From positions 1,146,805 through 1,210,804 of the forward strand of contig NZ_LR733827.1 of the NCBI RefSeq assembly GCF_902506535.1: DNA of 64,000 nt, written 5' to 3'. Origin of the DNA: Pseudomonas sp. 8Z (GTDB lineage Bacteria; Pseudomonadota; Gammaproteobacteria; Pseudomonadales; Pseudomonadaceae). A program made the position numbers and the translations under genes. The notes under the pieces are model-generated. The model saw only the letters and a program-made list of their open reading frames with translations. It ran no database searches and was not told the origin of the DNA. Below, in pieces: positions 7,739 through 16,324 of this stretch. The first letter of the stretch is position 1, and the number at the start of each line of letters is the position of its first letter.

Positions 7739-8299
7739 ATGAGCCAACCACTCACCCAACACTATCGCGAGATTCTTCTCGGCCTCGGTGAAAACCCCGA
7801 GCGTGAGGGCCTGCTCGATACGCCAAAGCGCGCAGCCAAAGCCATGCAGTACCTCTGCCACGGCTACCAGCAGTCGCTGGAGGAAATCGTCGGTAATGCG
7901 CTGTTTGAGTCCGACAACGACGAAATGGTGATCGTCAAGGACATCGAGCTGTACTCGCTGTGCGAGCACCATCTGCTGCCCTTCATCGGCAAGGCACACG
8001 TGGCGTACATTCCTACCGGCAAGGTATTGGGCCTGTCGAAAGTGGCGCGTATCGTCGATATGTATGCGCGCCGCCTGCAGATCCAGGAAAACCTCACCAA
8101 GCAGATCGCTGACGCCATTCAGCAAGTGACAAACGCCGCCGGTGTTGCCGTGGTGATCGAAGCCAAACACATGTGCATGATGATGCGCGGCGTGGAAAAG
8201 CAGAATTCGGTGATGAGCAGCTCGGTGATGCTGGGTGCATTCCGCGAGTCGTGCAACACTCGCCATGAATTTCTGCAATTGATCGGACGGAGCAACTAA
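7739..8299 (+). CDS. folE: GTP cyclohydrolase I
   Basis: A 186-residue type I GTP cyclohydrolase that opens the purine ring of GTP to make 7,8-dihydroneopterin triphosphate, the first step toward pterins and folate. The zinc ligands are visible: Cys and His in SLCEHHLLPF and the second Cys in AKHMCMMMRG. The GKAHVAYIP and RHEFLQL segments are also typical, and length is normal. Here it is placed with folM and folX and not with folate genes proper, so it probably serves monapterin synthesis. A folE gene is among the light-induced genes I recall from P. putida, in line with the operator candidates upstream of folM. Confidence 0.96.
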   Translation: MSQPLTQHYREILLGLGENPEREGLLDTPKRAAKAMQYLCHGYQQSLEEIVGNALFESDNDEMVIVKDIELYSLCEHHLLPFIGKAHVAYIPTGKVLGLSKVARIVDMYARRLQIQENLTKQIADAIQQVTNAAGVAVVIEAKHMCMMMRGVEKQNSVMSSSVMLGAFRESCNTRHEFLQLIGRSN

Positions 8300-8670
8300 T
8301 GCCACGACTGGAACCCGGAATGGCGCGTATCCGCGTCAAGGATCTGCGCCTACGCACCTACATCGGTATCAAGGAAGAAGAGATCAACAACAAGCAGGAC
8401 GTGCTGATCAACCTGACCATCCTCTATCCAGCGGTGGATGCGGTGCAGGTCAACGACATCGAGCACGCGCTGAACTACCGCACCATCACCAAGGCGATCA
8501 TCGCCCATGTCGAAGGCAACCGCTTCGCCCTGCTCGAACGCCTGACTCAGGAAATTCTCGATCTGATCATGAGCCACCAGGCCGTGCGCTACGCCGAAGT
8601 CGAAGTGGACAAGCCCCACGCCCTGCGCTTCGCCGAATCGGTGTCGATCACCCTGGCCGGTCATCGCTGA
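8299..8670 (+). CDS. folX: dihydroneopterin triphosphate 2'-epimerase
   Basis: A 123-residue member of the FolB/FolX fold. It epimerises dihydroneopterin triphosphate to dihydromonapterin triphosphate between FolE and FolM. The RTYIGIKEEE motif near residues 18-27, the central LNYRTITK stretch and the C-terminal VDKPHALRFAESVSI fit the family; the strong link with folM points to FolX over FolB. Its ATG shares one base with the folE stop (TAATG), so translation is coupled. A small GC-rich hairpin follows the stop without a T run, so read-through to the next genes is likely. Confidence 0.9.
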   Translation: MPRLEPGMARIRVKDLRLRTYIGIKEEEINNKQDVLINLTILYPAVDAVQVNDIEHALNYRTITKAIIAHVEGNRFALLERLTQEILDLIMSHQAVRYAEVEVDKPHALRFAESVSITLAGHR

Positions 8671-8735
8671 GAGCGGCTTGCCGCTCCCCGGCGAGGCTCT
8701 TATCATCGCCGCCATCTATACCCGGAGAGCCCACC

Positions 8736-9029
8736 ATGACCGAGCAAGAGCGTCTGGAGCTGGAAGCTGCAAGCTTTCGAGCCCTGGTACAACACCTGCG
8801 CACTCGCCCTGACGTGCAGAACATCGACCTGATGAACCTGGCCGGTTTCTGCCGTAATTGCCTATCGAAGTGGTACAAGGCGGCCGCCGACGATCAGGGC
8901 ATCGAAGTGAGCATCGACGAAGCCCGCGAGACGGTGTACGGCATGCCCTACGCCGACTGGAAAGCCAAATATCAGAAAGAAGCCACCGCCGAGCAGCAAG
9001 CCGCCTTTGCCAAAGGAAAACCGCAATGA
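8736..9029 (+). CDS. DUF1244 family protein
   Basis: A 97-residue protein of the DUF1244 family, recognised by the FCRNCLSKWY motif (about residues 38-47) and the YGMPYADWKAKYQ segment. The two cysteines in FCRNC could bind a metal, but no function is established. A GGAGAG box precedes the ATG. Its stop overlaps the next start (ATGA), and it lies 65 bp after folX on the same strand, so it is probably the fourth gene of the pterin operon. Why it travels with folM-folE-folX is not known. Confidence 0.82.
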   Translation: MTEQERLELEAASFRALVQHLRTRPDVQNIDLMNLAGFCRNCLSKWYKAAADDQGIEVSIDEARETVYGMPYADWKAKYQKEATAEQQAAFAKGKPQ

Positions 9030-9367
9030 CTACCCTCGCCGACCTACGCAATCGCCTGCAGCAGGACGACTTCGCCTTCAGCGAAACCTTGGCCTTCGTC
9101 GCCGAGCACTATGACTATCAGCCCAGCGCCTTTCGCAACGGCGCCGTGGAAAACGCCGCAGGCCAGAACGAAGGCTCGTGCAAGACCCTGGGCCTGGCCC
9201 TGCTCGAAGGCTTCAGCCAGGAAGAAGCTCTGCGCGCTTTCGGCGAACATTACCGCAGCGTGCTAGCCACACCGCAGGGCAATGACCACGGCAATATTCG
9301 CGCATTGCTGGCCCACGGCCTGGAAGGCGTGACATTCGAACAACAACCGCTGCACACCAAAGCCTAA
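9026..9367 (+). CDS. HopJ-type family protein
   Basis: A 113-residue protein of the HopJ type III effector family (motifs DFAFSETLAFVAEHYDYQP and the NAAGQNEGSCK stretch). In spite of the family name it is widespread in free-living bacteria and eukaryotic algae, and nothing here suggests secretion: no type III genes and no secretion signal. The ATG at 9026 overlaps the DUF1244 stop by 4 bp; a longer frame from 8858 is a shadow of DUF1244. It is probably the last gene of the folM operon. Its biochemical role is unknown. Confidence 0.8.
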   Translation: MTTLADLRNRLQQDDFAFSETLAFVAEHYDYQPSAFRNGAVENAAGQNEGSCKTLGLALLEGFSQEEALRAFGEHYRSVLATPQGNDHGNIRALLAHGLEGVTFEQQPLHTKA

Positions 9368-9526
9368 ATCTGTAGCACAAAAACCTGTGCATTTGTCAGC
9401 AAAGGCTGACAGACATCACATTGCCATCGTCTTATGCTGCGCCCATAACAATTCATGGAACACGAGGGAATGTGTTCTGCGCGGCGCGCGCTCCCTCCTG
9501 TTCCATTCCAGACATGGAACCGCACG

Positions 9527-10114
9527 ATGCAACAGACTCTGGTATGGAAACCCTGGAACACCCCCGGCGTTGAAACCCTGCGCCTCAAACATGATGCCAA
9601 TGGTATCCATGCCACCAGCCACCTCATGCAGGTGATCAAAGGTGACAGCATCGTCGCCAACTACCTGATCGACTGCGACCCGCGCTGGCGCTTCCGCCGT
9701 CTCTGGCTCAAGGTAGACAACCACGGGCAGCGCAAACTGTGCCTACAGCGCGACCTGCGCGGTAACTGGCTGCTCAATGGCCAACCCCGCCCCGACCTGC
9801 AGAACTGCCAGCACATCATACTGTCGGCCTCCCCCTTCACCCATACGCCGATCCTGCAGCGCAGCGCCCTGGTAGCCGGGCAAAGCCAGGATATTCAGGT
9901 GGCCTACGTGGACATGCTGAACCTGACGGTCGAAGCCCGCAGCAAGCGCTATCACTGCGTACAACACCGCACTCATGAAAGCCTGTACTACAGCCAGGCA
10001 GAAGGCCGCAAAGACGAAGAACTGTGCGTCGACGACCAAGCCCTGCTGCTCCAGATCAGCGACAAATACATGCGTTTGAGCCAACAAGAGCTGAAACTCA
10101 GCGCCCTGGCTTAG
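9527..10114 (+). CDS. putative glycolipid-binding protein (DUF1089)
   Basis: A 195-residue protein that fits the putative glycolipid-binding family once called DUF1089: an N-terminal W-K-P-W and GVETLRL start, the LIDCDPRWRFRRLWL motif and a central LNGQPRPDLQNCQ segment. The ATG at 9527 gives the family N-terminus; the in-frame 9455 start has no support. The 159-bp gap before it contains a 7-bp hairpin (9394-9411, TGTCAGC with GCTGACA). It ends convergently with azlD, overlapping by 4 bp. The ligand is not known. Confidence 0.75.
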   Translation: MQQTLVWKPWNTPGVETLRLKHDANGIHATSHLMQVIKGDSIVANYLIDCDPRWRFRRLWLKVDNHGQRKLCLQRDLRGNWLLNGQPRPDLQNCQHIILSASPFTHTPILQRSALVAGQSQDIQVAYVDMLNLTVEARSKRYHCVQHRTHESLYYSQAEGRKDEELCVDDQALLLQISDKYMRLSQQELKLSALA

Positions 10115-10440
10115 ATAGGTAACTGCCCGAACATCCACCGCAGCGCAAAGAACACCAGCAAGCCACCGGCAATGGTCGCCAGCAAATGCCTTGTAAGGGC
10201 GGCAATGGCAATGGCCACCAGCCCTGCGAGCAGATAGGCGTTATCCACCCTAAACGCCCAGTGCTGGCCATCGGGCAGCAGCATCCCCGGCACCACGATC
10301 GCAGTCAGCACAGCGGTAGGCACATAGTGCAGCCCCTGGCGGATCAATGGTGGAAAGCGCAAATCAGGGAAAGCGAACAAGCTGTAGCGCGTGGCGAAGG
10401 TGATCGCCAGCATGCCGAGAATCAACCACCAGTTTTCCAT
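10111..10440 (-). CDS. azlD: AzlD-type branched-chain amino acid exporter subunit
   Basis: A 109-residue inner-membrane protein with four likely membrane segments. It is the small partner of AzlC in a two-component exporter for branched-chain or related amino acids. The ATG (10438-10440) shares one base with the azlC stop (TGATG), so the subunits are coupled; a longer frame to 10485 lies inside azlC. FATRYSLFAFPDLRFPP near the N-terminus and the YLLAGLVAI segment are family-like. Substrate is inferred from family only. Confidence 0.88.
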   Translation of the reverse strand: MENWWLILGMLAITFATRYSLFAFPDLRFPPLIRQGLHYVPTAVLTAIVVPGMLLPDGQHWAFRVDNAYLLAGLVAIAIAALTRHLLATIAGGLLVFFALRWMFGQLPI

Positions 10441-11150
10441 CACGCCCCCACCTCTAGCGCTGATGGCCGATACCGCTCCAGGCAAACACCAACCACGATG
10501 CCACTGGCTGCAGCAGCCATCAGCCCCAACTTGTACGGCAAATCATGACAAGCCAAGGCCACACCTGCCGCGACCAAGGCCGCCGCCACCTGTGGACGAT
10601 TGCGTAGCATCGGCACGACGATACCGATGAAGGTCGCCAACATGGCGAAATCCAGCCCCCACTGGCCGATACCGGGGATCGCCTGACCGAAAAGCACACC
10701 GGCCAGCGTGCAGCTCACCCAATTGACGTACATGGCCAAGGCCGCACCAAAGAAATACCAGTGCCGATGCTCGATGTCCGCCCCTTGCAGATAACGCTGC
10801 TGCACCACCGCATAGGCTTCATCGGTCAGCCAGAACGCCAACGGCACCCGCCAGCGCCTGGGCAGATGCCGCACATAGGGCTGCAGGCTGGCGCTGTACA
10901 GGGCGTGACGCAAATTGACCACCAAGGTGGTCAGCAGCACCACCGCGATACCCGCGCCACCGCTCAGCAGGCTGATACCAATGAACTGCGCCGAACCGGC
11001 GAAAACCAGCGCCGACATGCCAAACGTCTGTAGCGGATCGAGCCCCGCCGTGCCCGCCAGACTGCCGAAGATGATGCCAAAGGGCATGGCACCGAGCAGC
11101 ATCGGCAGCATGTCGCGGGCACCCTGGGTAAATTCGTGATGACGTGACAT
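10440..11150 (-). CDS. azlC: AzlC-type branched-chain amino acid exporter subunit
   Basis: A 236-residue membrane protein with about five to seven hydrophobic segments. The MLPMLLGAMPFGIIFG start, the SALVFAGSAQF motif and NLRHALYSASLQP are typical of AzlC. With AzlD it exports small amino acids or analogues across the inner membrane. An AraC-type gene ends 65 bp upstream on the same strand and is the likely regulator. A good RBS (AGGAGG-like, minus strand) is present just before the ATG. Confidence 0.92.
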   Translation of the reverse strand: MSRHHEFTQGARDMLPMLLGAMPFGIIFGSLAGTAGLDPLQTFGMSALVFAGSAQFIGISLLSGGAGIAVVLLTTLVVNLRHALYSASLQPYVRHLPRRWRVPLAFWLTDEAYAVVQQRYLQGADIEHRHWYFFGAALAMYVNWVSCTLAGVLFGQAIPGIGQWGLDFAMLATFIGIVVPMLRNRPQVAAALVAAGVALACHDLPYKLGLMAAAASGIVVGVCLERYRPSALEVGA

Positions 11151-11215
11151 AGAACCTCCTTGGGGCGACGAGCGTAGCCAACGCTATCGGCGGAGGTCTT
11201 GAACGATCTTGCGCT

Positions 11216-12037
11216 TCAGCCCTGGCAAGCCTGGCGATAGGCACCTGGCGCGATACCGTAGGCCTGTTTGAACTGGCGCGAGAGGTGACTTTGATCGGCA
11301 AAGCCCAACTGCATCGCTACCGACAATGGTGCACAGCCGTCACGCAACAGCGCTCTGGCCTGCTCCAAACGGCGCTGCTTGAGCCAGGCATGTGGCGGTA
11401 GCCCCGTGGCCCGGCGAAAAGTACGTGCGAAATGAAAAGGCGAGAGCCCGACCTCATCAGCCAGTTCTTCCAGAGAGGGCGGGTCGATCAGGCGCGCGCC
11501 CATCAACTCACGCGCCCGTGCCACCGCCACAGGCTCGCGCCCAACCTGACGCGGCTCAGCAATGCGCGCATGCCGACGAAACAACAGCAATAACGCTTCG
11601 CGCCAGGCCAGTTGCTGCTGCAAAGCGCTTGCGCCCTGTTCGCAAAGCCGGTGCAAGGCGGCGAAATGCCCGGCCACCTGTGGATCATGCAACACGCTGT
11701 TGGCAAAACCCGGTAAACCGCCGGTGACTATATCCAGCTCAGCCAGCACCGCACTGACCGCCTCCTGCTCCGGGTAGAACGCCCGGTAACGCCACCCCGA
11801 CTCATGCGCCTTGGACCCGGTATGCAACTCATCGGGATTGATCAGCACCATGCCGCCCACGGCGGCCAGGTGGTCACTACCACGGTGACGAAAGCGCTGC
11901 GCACCGGACTCGATCACAGTAAATACATAGCCTGCATGCACATGCGGAGCAAAACGCTGCTCACGGTACTGGGCATGCAACAGCTCCACCTTGCCCAAGG
12001 CACGAGCCTGCCAGAAGCGTGCGTGTTCTGCGTTCAT
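11216..12037 (-). CDS. AraC family transcriptional regulator
   Basis: A 273-residue regulator with an N-terminal cupin-like sensor domain (HVHAGYVFTVIESG and the GGMVLINPDELHTG strand) and two C-terminal helix-turn-helix units at about 180-270 (the SPFHFARTFRRATG and DQSHLSRQFKQAYG helices). The start at 12037 places it 2 bp after the GNAT gene; the frame runs back to 12085 inside that gene. Proteins of this layout next to azlCD usually respond to amino acids, so control of azlCD is a fair inference. Confidence 0.9.
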   Translation of the reverse strand: MNAEHARFWQARALGKVELLHAQYREQRFAPHVHAGYVFTVIESGAQRFRHRGSDHLAAVGGMVLINPDELHTGSKAHESGWRYRAFYPEQEAVSAVLAELDIVTGGLPGFANSVLHDPQVAGHFAALHRLCEQGASALQQQLAWREALLLLFRRHARIAEPRQVGREPVAVARARELMGARLIDPPSLEELADEVGLSPFHFARTFRRATGLPPHAWLKQRRLEQARALLRDGCAPLSVAMQLGFADQSHLSRQFKQAYGIAPGAYRQACQG

Positions 12038-12039
12038 GC

Positions 12040-12609
12040 TCAGGCGCCGAAGCCCGCCTCCAGTGCCTGACGCACCTGTGGCCACTCCTGGTCGGTGATG
12101 CTGTACAGCACAGTGTCATCAAGACGCCCATCAGCCAGACGCCGATGGTTACGCAGTAGCCCCTCGCGCACAGCCCCCAGCTTCTCGATGGCGCGTTGCG
12201 AGCGCAAGTTGCTGGCGGCGGTCTTCAGTTGTACGCGCACCATGCCCCAGGTTTCGAAGGCATGCTTGAGCATCAAATACTTGATACTGGTGTTGAGGCC
12301 ACTGCCATGCTGTGCCTGATCGAGCCAAGTCCAGCCAATTTCGCAGGCCGGCAGGGCGTTATGGAAGTCGGCAAAGCGCGTGGTGCCCAGCAGTTGATCG
12401 CCCAGGCGAATGACAAATGGCAAAGCACGCAACTCGCGCAGATCGGCCAGAGCGCTGCGATACCAGTCCAGACGCAAGGTGCCGTTCATATAAAGCAGAG
12501 CCTCGCGATTGGCCTCGGCCAGCGTCACCAACTGCGTGATATCAGCATCGGCCAGCGGCTCCAGGCGCAGCGCACCTCGTTGCAGCGTTACCAATTGCGG
12601 CTTGAACAT
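12040..12609 (-). CDS. GNAT family N-acetyltransferase (RimJ/RimL-like)
   Basis: A 189-residue acetyltransferase of the RimJ/RimL branch. The acetyl-CoA loop is in the QHGSGLNTSIKYLML segment, and the last part (VQLKTAASNLRSQRAIEKLGAVREG) is the conserved motif B region of these enzymes. It may acetylate a protein N-terminus or a small amine; the target is unknown. It is the first gene of a minus-strand run with the AraC gene and azlCD, only 2 bp from the AraC start. Confidence 0.9.
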   Translation of the reverse strand: MFKPQLVTLQRGALRLEPLADADITQLVTLAEANREALLYMNGTLRLDWYRSALADLRELRALPFVIRLGDQLLGTTRFADFHNALPACEIGWTWLDQAQHGSGLNTSIKYLMLKHAFETWGMVRVQLKTAASNLRSQRAIEKLGAVREGLLRNHRRLADGRLDDTVLYSITDQEWPQVRQALEAGFGA

Positions 12610-12803
12610 CTTCTCCCCCGGCTCGATGGCTAGCCGTTCACGCTATCAGGCACACGCCTGCGAGACAATTGCCCAGTGCGGCAATCGGCCCGTGCGACCT
12701 TGGTAGCAACTGACGGGCTCGCGCTTTGGTGTAACACTGCACCCGTTATTCGCCATGCCCTGTGCACGGCTCATTTGTCCTACCTGCGTTCCGGAGTGTC
12801 CGC

Positions 12804-15800
12804 ATGCCGCTGTCTACCGGGCTGATCGCCGCGGCCGCCCTGATCTACATGGCCTTTCTCTTCGCCATCGCCTTCTATGGCGACCGGCGCAAAACGCCCA
12901 TGCCGCCAAAGGTGCGCGCCTGGGTCTACTCATTGTCACTGGCGGTGTACTGCACCAGTTGGACCTTCTTCGGCGCGGTCGGCCAGGCCGCCGAACAACT
13001 CTGGTCGTTCCTGCCCATTTATATCGGACCAATCATTCTGATGCTGAGCATGCCCTGGGTGCTGCAGAAGATGGTGATGATCAGCAAGCAGGAGAACATC
13101 ACCTCGATCGCTGACTTCATCGCCGCGCGCTACGGCAAATCACAGTCGCTGGCCGTGGTGGTGGCGCTGATCTGCCTGGTCGGCGTATTGCCCTATATCG
13201 CCCTGCAGCTCAAGGGCATCGTCCTGGGCGTCAACCTGCTGATCGGGGCCGAAGCGCAGAGCACCGGCACCAGCGCTCAGGACACCGCACTGATCGTGTC
13301 ACTGGCTCTGGCGCTGTTCACCATCTTGTTCGGCACGCGCAATCTGGACGTCACCGAGCACCATCGCGGCATGGTGCTGGCGATTGCCTTCGAGTCGCTG
13401 GTCAAGCTGCTGGCCTTCCTCGCGGTCGGCGCCTTCGTCACCTTCGGCCTGTACAACGGCTTCGGCGACCTGCTGACTCAGGCACACGCCACAGAAGAAT
13501 TGGACGCTTTCTGGAACGAGGCAGTGAACTGGCCAGCGATGCTGGTGCAAACCGGCATGGCGATGATTGCCATTGTCTGCCTGCCCCGGCAGTTCCACGT
13601 CAGCGTGGTGGAAAACATCGAGCCCAAGGATCTGCGCCTGGCTCGCTGGGTATTTCCGGTTTATCTGGTGCTGGCGGCTCTGTTCGTAGTGCCCATCGCC
13701 CTGGCCGGGCAGATGCTGCTACCGTCGGGCGTGACGCCTGACTCCTTCGTCATCAGCCTGCCACAGGCCGAGGCTCATCCAGGTCTTGCTGTGCTGGCGT
13801 TTATCGGCGGTGCATCTGCAGCCACCGGCATGGTCATCGTCGCCTCGGTGGCGTTGTCGACGATGATCTCCAACGACATGCTGCTGCCCTGGCTGCTGCG
13901 CAGACAAAGCACCGAGCGCCCGTTCGAGGCGTTCCGTCACTGGATGCTCACAGCGCGCCGCGTGAGCATCGTGCTGATCCTGCTGTTGGCCTACGTTTGC
14001 TACCGTCTGCTCGGCGAAGGCACCAGTCTGGCGACTATCGGCCAGGTTTCGTTCGCTGCCATCGGCCAATTAGCGCCGGCCATGTTCGGCGCGCTGGTGT
14101 GGAAACAAGCCAACAGACGTGGCGTGTTCGCCGGGCTGATCGTCGGCTCGCTGTTGTGGTTCTACACCCTGGTGCTGCCACTGGCCGCGCGCGGTATGGG
14201 CTGGTCACTGGCCAGTTTTCCCGGTCTGACCACCCTGCTGCATGCCCCCATCGGCCTGCACGTCGACCCGCTGACCCGCGGCGTGGTTCTGTCGCTGGCC
14301 GGCAACATGCTGCTATTCGCCTGGGTGTCGTGGTTCTCCCGCACCCGTGTTTCCGAGCACTGGCAGGCCGGGCGCTTCATTGGCCATGACTTGGGCCTCA
14401 AGCCGAGCAACCGCAGTCTGCTGGCCGTGCAGGTAGCCGACCTGCTGATGCTGTCCAGCCGCTTCGTCGGCGAAGAACGTGCCCAGCAGAGCTTCGCTCG
14501 TTTCGCCCTGCGCCAGGGCAAAGGCAAGGATTTCGACCCCAATCAGCCAGCCGACAGCGAGTGGATCGCCCATACCGAACGCCTGCTTGCCGGCGTACTG
14601 GGCGCATCCAGCACCCGCGCGGTGGTCAAGGCGGCCATCGAAGGCCGCGAGATGCAGGTCGAGGATGTGGTGCGTATCGTCGATGAAGCCTCCGAGGTGC
14701 TGCAATTCAACCGCGCGCTGCTGCAAGGGGCGATCGAGAACATCACCCAGGGCATCAGCGTGGTCGACCAGAACCTCAAGCTGGTGGCCTGGAACCAGCG
14801 CTATCTGGAGCTGTTCGAGTATCCCGAGGGCTTGATTCATGTCGGCAGGTCGATTGCCGAGATCATCCGTTTCAATGCCGAACGCGGCATGCTCGGCGCC
14901 GGCGATGTCGAGGAAAACGTCGCCAAGCGCCTGTACTGGATGCGCCAGGGCACTGCGCATAGTTACGAAAGAGTATTCCCCAATGGCCGGGTGATCGAGT
15001 TGATCGGTAACCCCATGCCTGGCGGGGGCTTCGTCATGAGCTTTACCGACATTACCGAGTTCCGCCAGGCCGAACGCGCACTCAAGGAAGCCAACGAGAG
15101 CCTGGAACGGCGCGTGGCCGAGCGCACCTTTGAGCTGTCGCAACTGAACCAGGCCCTGAGCGAAGCCAAGGCCCATGCCGAAGCGGCCAACCAGTCCAAG
15201 ACGCGCTTTCTCGCCGCCGTCAGCCACGACCTGATGCAACCATTGAACGCGGCACGACTGTTCTCTGCCGCCCTCTCGCACCAGGAGGACGCCCTGCCCG
15301 GCGAAGCGCAGGAGTTGGTGCGTCACCTCGACAGCTCGCTGCGCTCGGCCGAGGATCTGATCACCGACCTGCTCGATATCTCGCGCCTGGAGAACGGCCG
15401 TATCACCCCGGATCGTCACCCCTTCGCCCTCTCCAGCCTGTTCGACACCCTCGCTGCCGAGTTCGGCGTGCTGGCCGTCGAACAGGGTGTCGACCTGCGC
15501 GTGCATGGCAGTCGCCAGTGGATCGACAGCGATATCAAACTGCTGCGCCGAGTGCTGCAGAATTTCCTGACCAATGCCCTGCGCTACGCCAAAGGCCGCG
15601 TAGTACTGGGGGTACGCCGTGAAGGCGGCCAACTGCGCCTGGAAGTCTGGGATCGCGGCCCCGGTATTGCCGAGGACAAACGCCAGGTGATTTTCGAGGA
15701 ATTCAAGCGCCTGGACAGCCACCAGACCCGCGCCGAGAAAGGCTTAGGGCTAGGCCTGGCGATTGCCGATGGCTTGTGCCGAGTGCTGCACCATGACTTG

Positions 15801-16289
15801 CAGGTGCGCTCCTGGCCAGGCAAGGGCAGCGTGTTCAGCGTCAGCGTGCCGCTGGCGCGCAAGCCCGCGCCCAAGCCAGGCGCCGCCTCACAAGCCACTG
15901 ACGGCCAACCCCTACAAGGCACTCAGGTTATCTGCATCGACAACGAAGACAGCATCCTCACCGGCATGCAAAGCCTGCTGTCACGCTGGGGTTGCCAGGT
16001 CTGGACGGCACGCAACCGCGCGGAATGCGAGCACCTGCTAAGCGAAGAAGTACGCCCACAACTGGCCCTGATCGACTACCACCTGGACGAAGGCGAAACC
16101 GGCACCGAACTCATGGCCTGGCTGCGCACGCGCCTGGGCGAGCCCGTGCCGGGCGTGGTGATCAGCGCCGATGGCCGCCCCGAACTGGTCGCCGAGGTTC
16201 ACGCAGCAGGCCTTGACTACCTACCCAAGCCAGTCAAGCCCGCTGCCCTGCGCGCCCTGCTCAGCCGCCATCTGCCGCTACGCGGCTAA
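12804..16289 (+). CDS. sodium:solute symporter-histidine kinase-receiver hybrid
   Basis: A 1161-residue membrane sensor. Residues about 1-500 form a sodium:solute symporter module with many membrane segments (ISKQENITSIADFIAARYG is a typical motif). Then come a PAS domain (about 640-750), a coiled-coil link, a histidine kinase with the H-box SHDLMQPLNAARL (His about 807), N-box, DRGPGIAEDK and GLGLGLAIADG boxes, and a receiver with phospho-acceptor Asp about 1091 (LIDYHLDEG) and Lys in PKPVKP. It resembles P. aeruginosa PA3271 and is related to CbrA, which lacks the receiver. The ATG at 12804 has a GGAG box. It may sense a transported substrate or flux; no partner regulator is adjacent. Confidence 0.93.
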   Translation: MPLSTGLIAAAALIYMAFLFAIAFYGDRRKTPMPPKVRAWVYSLSLAVYCTSWTFFGAVGQAAEQLWSFLPIYIGPIILMLSMPWVLQKMVMISKQENITSIADFIAARYGKSQSLAVVVALICLVGVLPYIALQLKGIVLGVNLLIGAEAQSTGTSAQDTALIVSLALALFTILFGTRNLDVTEHHRGMVLAIAFESLVKLLAFLAVGAFVTFGLYNGFGDLLTQAHATEELDAFWNEAVNWPAMLVQTGMAMIAIVCLPRQFHVSVVENIEPKDLRLARWVFPVYLVLAALFVVPIALAGQMLLPSGVTPDSFVISLPQAEAHPGLAVLAFIGGASAATGMVIVASVALSTMISNDMLLPWLLRRQSTERPFEAFRHWMLTARRVSIVLILLLAYVCYRLLGEGTSLATIGQVSFAAIGQLAPAMFGALVWKQANRRGVFAGLIVGSLLWFYTLVLPLAARGMGWSLASFPGLTTLLHAPIGLHVDPLTRGVVLSLAGNMLLFAWVSWFSRTRVSEHWQAGRFIGHDLGLKPSNRSLLAVQVADLLMLSSRFVGEERAQQSFARFALRQGKGKDFDPNQPADSEWIAHTERLLAGVLGASSTRAVVKAAIEGREMQVEDVVRIVDEASEVLQFNRALLQGAIENITQGISVVDQNLKLVAWNQRYLELFEYPEGLIHVGRSIAEIIRFNAERGMLGAGDVEENVAKRLYWMRQGTAHSYERVFPNGRVIELIGNPMPGGGFVMSFTDITEFRQAERALKEANESLERRVAERTFELSQLNQALSEAKAHAEAANQSKTRFLAAVSHDLMQPLNAARLFSAALSHQEDALPGEAQELVRHLDSSLRSAEDLITDLLDISRLENGRITPDRHPFALSSLFDTLAAEFGVLAVEQGVDLRVHGSRQWIDSDIKLLRRVLQNFLTNALRYAKGRVVLGVRREGGQLRLEVWDRGPGIAEDKRQVIFEEFKRLDSHQTRAEKGLGLGLAIADGLCRVLHHDLQVRSWPGKGSVFSVSVPLARKPAPKPGAASQATDGQPLQGTQVICIDNEDSILTGMQSLLSRWGCQVWTARNRAECEHLLSEEVRPQLALIDYHLDEGETGTELMAWLRTRLGEPVPGVVISADGRPELVAEVHAAGLDYLPKPVKPAALRALLSRHLPLRG

Positions 16290-16324
16290 CCCATAGTGCC
16301 CGGCATTGGTGGCTGCGCCAGTCG

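Noticed and set aside
9026..9367. Type III secreted virulence effector
   Set aside because: The HopJ family is widespread in non-pathogens and no secretion genes or signals are present.
14313..15722. Long minus-strand frame of 469 residues
   Set aside because: Antisense of the kinase gene, low-complexity shadow with no known domain.
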